From assembly GCF_014197535.1 (NCBI RefSeq), contig NZ_JACIFV010000017.1:80173-144172 (forward strand): a stretch of DNA of 64,000 nt, given 5' to 3'. Under the pieces are notes generated by a model. That model did no database searches and had not been told where the DNA came from. It worked only from the letters and a program-made list of their open reading frames with translations. The position numbers and the translations under genes were made by a program. The DNA is from Rhizobium aethiopicum (GTDB lineage Bacteria > Pseudomonadota > Alphaproteobacteria > Rhizobiales > Rhizobiaceae). Positions 60,147 through 64,000 of the stretch are shown here, in pieces. How positions within the stretch are numbered: position 1 is the stretch's first letter; each line of letters starts with the position of its first letter.

Positions 60147-61706
60147 ATGATCGAGGACGGCAAGATTTTCATCGGCGCGAGCCGCAATCCCGACGACAGC
60201 ATCAACAAGCCGGAATATCTCGACCTGAAATTCGGCAACCGCCATGGCCTCGTCACCGGCGCCACCGGCACCGGCAAGACGGTGACGCTGCAGGTTCTGG
60301 CGGAAGGCTTTTCCCGGGCCGGTGTTCCGGTCTTTGCGGCCGACATCAAGGGCGATCTTTCCGGCATTGCCGCCAAAGGCGAGGCCAAGGATTTTCTCAC
60401 CAAGCGCGCCGAGCAGATCGGTTTCACCGATTATGAATTCGATCAGTTTCCGGTGATCTTCTGGGATCTGTTCGGGCAGAAGGGTCACCGGGTGCGCACC
60501 ACCGTCGCCGAAATGGGGCCGCTGCTGCTCGCCCGGCTGATGGATGCCTCCGAACCGCAGGAAGGCGTCGTCAACATCGCCTTCAAGATCGCCGACCAGG
60601 CCGGCCTGCCGCTGCTCGATCTCAAGGATTTCACCTCGCTTTTGAACTATATGGGCGAGAATGCCAGCGAGCTTTCCAGCCAGTTCGGGCTGATCTCCAA
60701 GGCCTCGGTCGGCTCGATCCAGCGGGCGCTGCTCGTTCTCGAACAGCAGGGGGCCGAGCATTTCTTCGGCGAGCCGGCGCTGAAGATTTCCGACATCATG
60801 CGCACCAGCAATAATGGCTACGGCCAGATCTCCGTGCTTGCCGCCGACAAGCTGATGATGAATCCGCGCCTTTACGCCACCTTCCTGCTCTGGTTGCTGT
60901 CGGAGCTGTTCGAGGAACTGCCTGAGGTGGGCGATCCGGAAAAGCCGAAGCTCGTCTTCTTCTTCGACGAAGCGCATCTGCTCTTCAACGACGCGCCGAA
61001 GGTGCTGATCGAACGCGTCGAGCAGGTGGTGCGGCTGATCCGCTCCAAGGGCGTCGGCGTCTATTTCGTCACGCAGAACCCGCTCGACGTGCCGGAAACG
61101 GTGCTCGCCCAGCTCGGCAACCGCGCCCAGCATGCGCTGCGCGCCTATTCGCCGCGCGAACAGAAAGCGGTGAAGACGGCGGCCGATACCTTCCGCCCCA
61201 ACCCGGCCTTCGACTGCGCCACCATCATCACCAATCTCGGCACCGGCGAGGCGCTGGTTTCGACGCTGGAAGCCAAGGGCGCGCCCTCGATCGTCGAGCG
61301 CACGCTGATCCGCCCGCCGTCGGGCCGCGTCGGCCCGCTGACCGACGGCGAGCGCCAGCAGGTGATGGACAGGAGCCCGGTTCTCGGCATCTATGACGAA
61401 GACGTCGACCGCGAATCCGCCTTCGAGATGCTGGCGGCGCGCGCCAAGAAGGCGGCGGAAGCCGAGGCCGCCAAACGAGCGCAGGAAGAAGCGGCCGAAC
61501 AGCCGGGCACGACTTCCGGCTGGAACCTGCCGGGCTTCGGCGGTGATGACGACAACCGCCAGGGCCGCGGCCAATCGCGCGGCCGGTCCTCCGGCTATCA
61601 GCGCGAAACGGTGGTGGAAGCGGCGATGAAGAGCGTCGCCCGCAGCGTGGCAACCCAGGTGGGTCGGGCGCTTGTGCGCGGGATATTGGGGAGCTTGAAG
61701 CGGTAG
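60147..61706 (+). CDS. HerA/YjgR-like ATPase (DUF853)
   Basis: 519 residues from the ATG at 60147, with AAGGGAG upstream; another ATG six bases earlier is possible. Walker A GATGTGKTVTLQVLAEGF, Walker B KLVFFFDEAHLLF, and VYFVTQNPLDVPETVLAQLGNRAQHALRAYSP form the conserved core. The C terminus is long, charged and Gly-rich (about 440-510) and may be disordered. Related to HerA/FtsK superfamily ATPases that act on DNA; the role of this YjgR family is not known. No nuclease gene sits beside it. Confidence 0.85.
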   Translation: MIEDGKIFIGASRNPDDSINKPEYLDLKFGNRHGLVTGATGTGKTVTLQVLAEGFSRAGVPVFAADIKGDLSGIAAKGEAKDFLTKRAEQIGFTDYEFDQFPVIFWDLFGQKGHRVRTTVAEMGPLLLARLMDASEPQEGVVNIAFKIADQAGLPLLDLKDFTSLLNYMGENASELSSQFGLISKASVGSIQRALLVLEQQGAEHFFGEPALKISDIMRTSNNGYGQISVLAADKLMMNPRLYATFLLWLLSELFEELPEVGDPEKPKLVFFFDEAHLLFNDAPKVLIERVEQVVRLIRSKGVGVYFVTQNPLDVPETVLAQLGNRAQHALRAYSPREQKAVKTAADTFRPNPAFDCATIITNLGTGEALVSTLEAKGAPSIVERTLIRPPSGRVGPLTDGERQQVMDRSPVLGIYDEDVDRESAFEMLAARAKKAAEAEAAKRAQEEAAEQPGTTSGWNLPGFGGDDDNRQGRGQSRGRSSGYQRETVVEAAMKSVARSVATQVGRALVRGILGSLKR

Positions 61707-61731
61707 CTATTTCGCGGGCAGCGCTTCGGAA

Positions 61732-61868
61732 GCCCCTCATCCGCCTGCCGGCACCTTTCCCCGCTCGCGGGGCGAAGGGACGTGCCGCGCCGTCTCCGTT
61801 CCCACTTCGCTCTCGTATGGCATGTCCCCTCGCCCCGTTTTTACGGGGAGAGGGTTAGGGTGAGGGGC
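61732..61868. repeat. RIME-like palindromic repeat, copy C
   Basis: Same orientation as the copy at 17488: GCCCCTCATCCGCCTGCCGG at the left and GGGTTAGGGTGAGGGGC at the right, with CCCGCTCGCGGGGCG and CCCCGTTTTTACGGGG hairpins inside. It lies between the HerA-like and ABC-F genes. Confidence 0.85.
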
Positions 61869-62045
61869 AATCTCCGGACGAAGCCGGCCGAGAAAAGCAG
61901 GCGGCAAGTTGGCCACTTTGCCTTGAACCCAACGCCTTCCTCCCCTAAATTCCCGCCATCGACCATTTCAACAGGATGTGTGCCGCAATGGATTTCAACC
62001 CGATCGCAATGCCAGTTCGCCTTGCCAACGGGGAAATCCATATCC

Positions 62046-63641
62046 ATGCCCGCATCCATCACTCTCTCGCAAATTTCCTGGGCCACGCCTGACGGGCGGC
62101 CGCTTTTTTCCGATCTCGATCTCAGTTTCGGCAGGGACCGCAGCGGTCTTGTCGGACGCAACGGCGTCGGCAAGACGACGCTGCTGAAGCTTGTCTCCGG
62201 CGATATGCGGCCGCATTCCGGGTCGATATCGATCAACGGCAGCCTCGGTGTGCTGCGCCAGAGCGTTCAGGTCGCGGCTGACGAAACCATCGCCGATCTC
62301 TTCGGCGTGGCCGCGGCGCTCGAGCTGCTGCGTCGTGCCGAAGCCGGCGCGGCAACGGCCGACGAGCTTGCCTCGGCGGACTGGACGCTGGAAGCGCGGA
62401 TCGCCGCCGCGCTCAACCGGACGGGGTTCGACGCGGAGCCGCAGACGCCGCTTGCCGCACTTTCCGGCGGGCAGCGCACACGCACCGCGCTTGCTGCGCT
62501 CATCTTCAGCGAGCCGGATTTCCTGCTGCTCGATGAACCCACCAACAATCTCGACCGCGAAGGCCGCGCGGCGGTGATCGCGCTGATTGCAGGCTGGCGA
62601 GCCGGCGCGGTCATCGTCAGCCATGACCGGGAGCTGCTCGAAAGCGTCGATCAGATCATCGAGCTGACCTCGCTCGGCGCGATGCGCTACGGCGGCAACT
62701 GGCGCCATTACCGCGAGCGCAAGGCTCTTGAGCTTGCCGCCGCCCAGCATGATCTTGTCGATGCCGAAAGGCGCATCGCGGAGGTCGCCAGGAAAGCGCA
62801 GGCGAACGTGGAGCGTCAGGCACAGAGGGACAGCGCCGGGCGGAAAATGGCCGCGAAGGGCGGCATCCCGCGCATTATGCTCGGCAGCATGAAGGAGCGG
62901 AGCGAAACCACCGGCGGCGACAATGCGCGTCTTGCCGAACGACGCCGCGCCCAGGCGCTCGAAGAGGCAAAGGCGGCGCGTGAGAAGATCGAGATCCTCC
63001 AGCCATTGTCGGTGAGCCTGCCGCCGACGGGGCTGCCTGCCAGCAAGATCGTGCTGAAAGTCGACGGCGTGACGGCAGGTTACCGGGCTGATGAACCCGT
63101 CATCGACGACCTGTCCTTCGATGTGACCGGACCGGAACGCATCGCCATCACCGGGCCGAACGGTTCGGGCAAGACGACGCTGCTCGCGCTCATCACCGGC
63201 GAGCTCAAAGCCTGGGCCGGCACGGTCGCGGTAATGACCGGTTTTGCGATGCTCGATCAGAAGGTCGGCCTTCTCGATCCGTCGGCCTCGATCCGCGACA
63301 ATTTCCGCCGGATCAATCCGCAAGCCGATGAAAACACCTGCCGGGCCGCCCTTGCCCGTTTCATGTTCAGGGCCGATGCAGCATTGCAGACGGTTTCGAC
63401 CCTCAGCGGCGGCCAATTGCTGCGTGCCGGGCTTGCCTGCACGCTCGGCGCCGCACCGCCGCCGCTGCTGATCTTGGACGAACCGACCAATCATCTCGAC
63501 ATCGACTCGATATCAGCGGTCGAGGCGGGGCTGCGGGCTTATGACGGCGCGCTGATCGTCGTCAGCCATGACGAGACGTTTCTCGAAAACATCGGCATAA
63601 CGCGGCGGCTGGAATTGCCGGACGGCGGTGTGGGTTGGTGA
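62046..63641 (+). CDS. ABC-F family ATPase (duplicated ATP-binding cassette)
   Basis: 531 residues from the ATG at 62046 (MPASITLSQISWATPDG). Two ABC domains: Walker A GRNGVGKTTL and GPNGSGKTTLLA, signatures ALSGGQRTR and LSGGQLLR, Walker B LLLDEPTNNLD and LILDEPTNHLD; the linker has many charged residues. It has no transmembrane region and probably acts on ribosomes, as other ABC-F proteins do, perhaps in antibiotic tolerance or in translation. A frame further upstream is an extension into the repeat and is ignored. Confidence 0.9.
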   Translation: MPASITLSQISWATPDGRPLFSDLDLSFGRDRSGLVGRNGVGKTTLLKLVSGDMRPHSGSISINGSLGVLRQSVQVAADETIADLFGVAAALELLRRAEAGAATADELASADWTLEARIAAALNRTGFDAEPQTPLAALSGGQRTRTALAALIFSEPDFLLLDEPTNNLDREGRAAVIALIAGWRAGAVIVSHDRELLESVDQIIELTSLGAMRYGGNWRHYRERKALELAAAQHDLVDAERRIAEVARKAQANVERQAQRDSAGRKMAAKGGIPRIMLGSMKERSETTGGDNARLAERRRAQALEEAKAAREKIEILQPLSVSLPPTGLPASKIVLKVDGVTAGYRADEPVIDDLSFDVTGPERIAITGPNGSGKTTLLALITGELKAWAGTVAVMTGFAMLDQKVGLLDPSASIRDNFRRINPQADENTCRAALARFMFRADAALQTVSTLSGGQLLRAGLACTLGAAPPPLLILDEPTNHLDIDSISAVEAGLRAYDGALIVVSHDETFLENIGITRRLELPDGGVGW

Positions 63642-63728
63642 TTTTAGGGGCGCTGCCTTTCCCGAGCGGCGGCACCTCTCCATCCCCGCCCGCCTTTCAG
63701 GAGCGCCGCATCCTCCAACGTCCCTCAT

Positions 63729-63847
63729 GCTGAGGTGCGAAGCCCAAGAGGGCGTAGCCTCGAAGCACGCCGTAACGCTGCTTCTTGCATCCCTTTGACG
63801 CCGGTGCGCCCGCCTTGTCCTTCGAGGCCCCTGCGGGGCACCTCAGC
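63729..63847. repeat. palindromic repeat at the IS110-type end
   Basis: GCTGAGGTGC (63729) pairs with GCACCTCAGC (63838), with inner arms CCTCGAAG (63758) and CTTCGAGG (63820). It is a nested-palindrome intergenic repeat. Its right arm includes the stop codon of the transposase that follows. Confidence 0.7.
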
Positions 63848-64000
63848 AACCGTGTTGTTGCGGTTCGCTCCATGGGGTTCGTCTTTTGAGAATAGTGTTG
63901 ATCACGATGATGAATTTCCGCATGGCGGCGACGAGGGCGACCTTGGGTGGTTTGCCGGCATCGCGCAGCCGTTTGTGGAACGCCTTGATGGCCGGGCTGC
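63843..64000 (-). mobile_element. IS110-family transposase, C-terminal end (partial)
   Basis: The minus-strand frame from the right edge reads about 52 codons to a TGA at 63843-63845: SPAIKAFHKRL, then RDAGKPPKVALVAAMRKF, IIVINTILKRRTPW. The F-x-x-RL-x-x-x-GKPxKVAL-x-A-x-MRK-x-I-x-x-x-N-x-x-L pattern is the end of the transposase_20 domain of IS110/IS116/IS902 elements. The rest lies beyond the window. The end of the reading frame coincides with the palindromic repeat. Confidence 0.75.

Noticed and set aside
60111..61574. 487-codon minus-strand frame across the HerA-like gene
   Set aside because: The plus-strand gene has intact Walker motifs; the antisense frame has no domain and arises from GC-rich codon bias.

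Overview
The window is GC-rich DNA from an alphaproteobacterium of the Rhizobiales, most likely a Rhizobium of the leguminosarum/etli type. The evidence is the gene content (dmeRF-type Ni/Co efflux pair, SelO, PQQ glucose dehydrogenase, many ABC transporters, LysR/AraC/TetR regulators) and several copies of GC-rich palindromic intergenic repeats that resemble the rhizobial RIME/REP elements. It reads as chromosome or a large replicon, with mostly housekeeping and accessory metabolism and no phage or CRISPR.

Layout. 0-13 kb: the 3' end of an FAD oxidoreductase, a polysaccharide-deacetylase-like protein, a DUF930 protein, oligopeptidase B, a DUF1697 protein, a DHA2 MFS pump, SelO, membrane PQQ glucose dehydrogenase, a class A beta-lactamase, and dmeF/dmeR with a visible operator. 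13-25.4 kb: a GNAT acetyltransferase with a structured leader, two glutathione S-transferases, a diheme cytochrome c beside a cytochrome c', a LysE exporter with a divergent WYL regulator, a phosphoesterase, Fe superoxide dismutase, a PmtA-like methyltransferase, TauE/SafE, an MFS pump, a TetR regulator and NAD synthetase. 25.5-35 kb: two class III nucleotide cyclase proteins (one with a TPR tail), an EmrAB-type pump with divergent LysR, a branched-chain aminotransferase and a zinc alcohol dehydrogenase.

36-43.7 kb is a pentitol operon: AraC regulator / palindrome / binding protein, two permeases, small membrane protein, sorbitol-xylitol type dehydrogenase, a deleted SDR remnant, ATPase, an L-xylulose-reductase-like SDR and a ribitol-2-dehydrogenase-like SDR. 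The enzymes would oxidise or interconvert pentitols and pentuloses after uptake; no pentulose kinase is present. 43.8-46.3 kb is sparse, with a YciI protein, a DUF1127 protein, a cupin and several hairpins.

46.3-64 kb: a CorC/HlyC protein, trans-aconitate methyltransferase, and then a minus-strand operon (ureohydrolase, polyamine-type ABC transporter, FMN hydroxy-acid oxidase, Ldh-family reductase) facing a divergent LysR gene. It is probably for uptake and breakdown of a guanidino or amino compound. After it come a lone glucose-6-phosphate dehydrogenase, a NUDIX protein, a Gly-rich small protein, a HerA-like ATPase, an ABC-F ATPase, and at the right edge the end of an IS110-family transposase that abuts a palindromic repeat.

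All product calls come from reading motifs and remembered family sequences; no database search was run.
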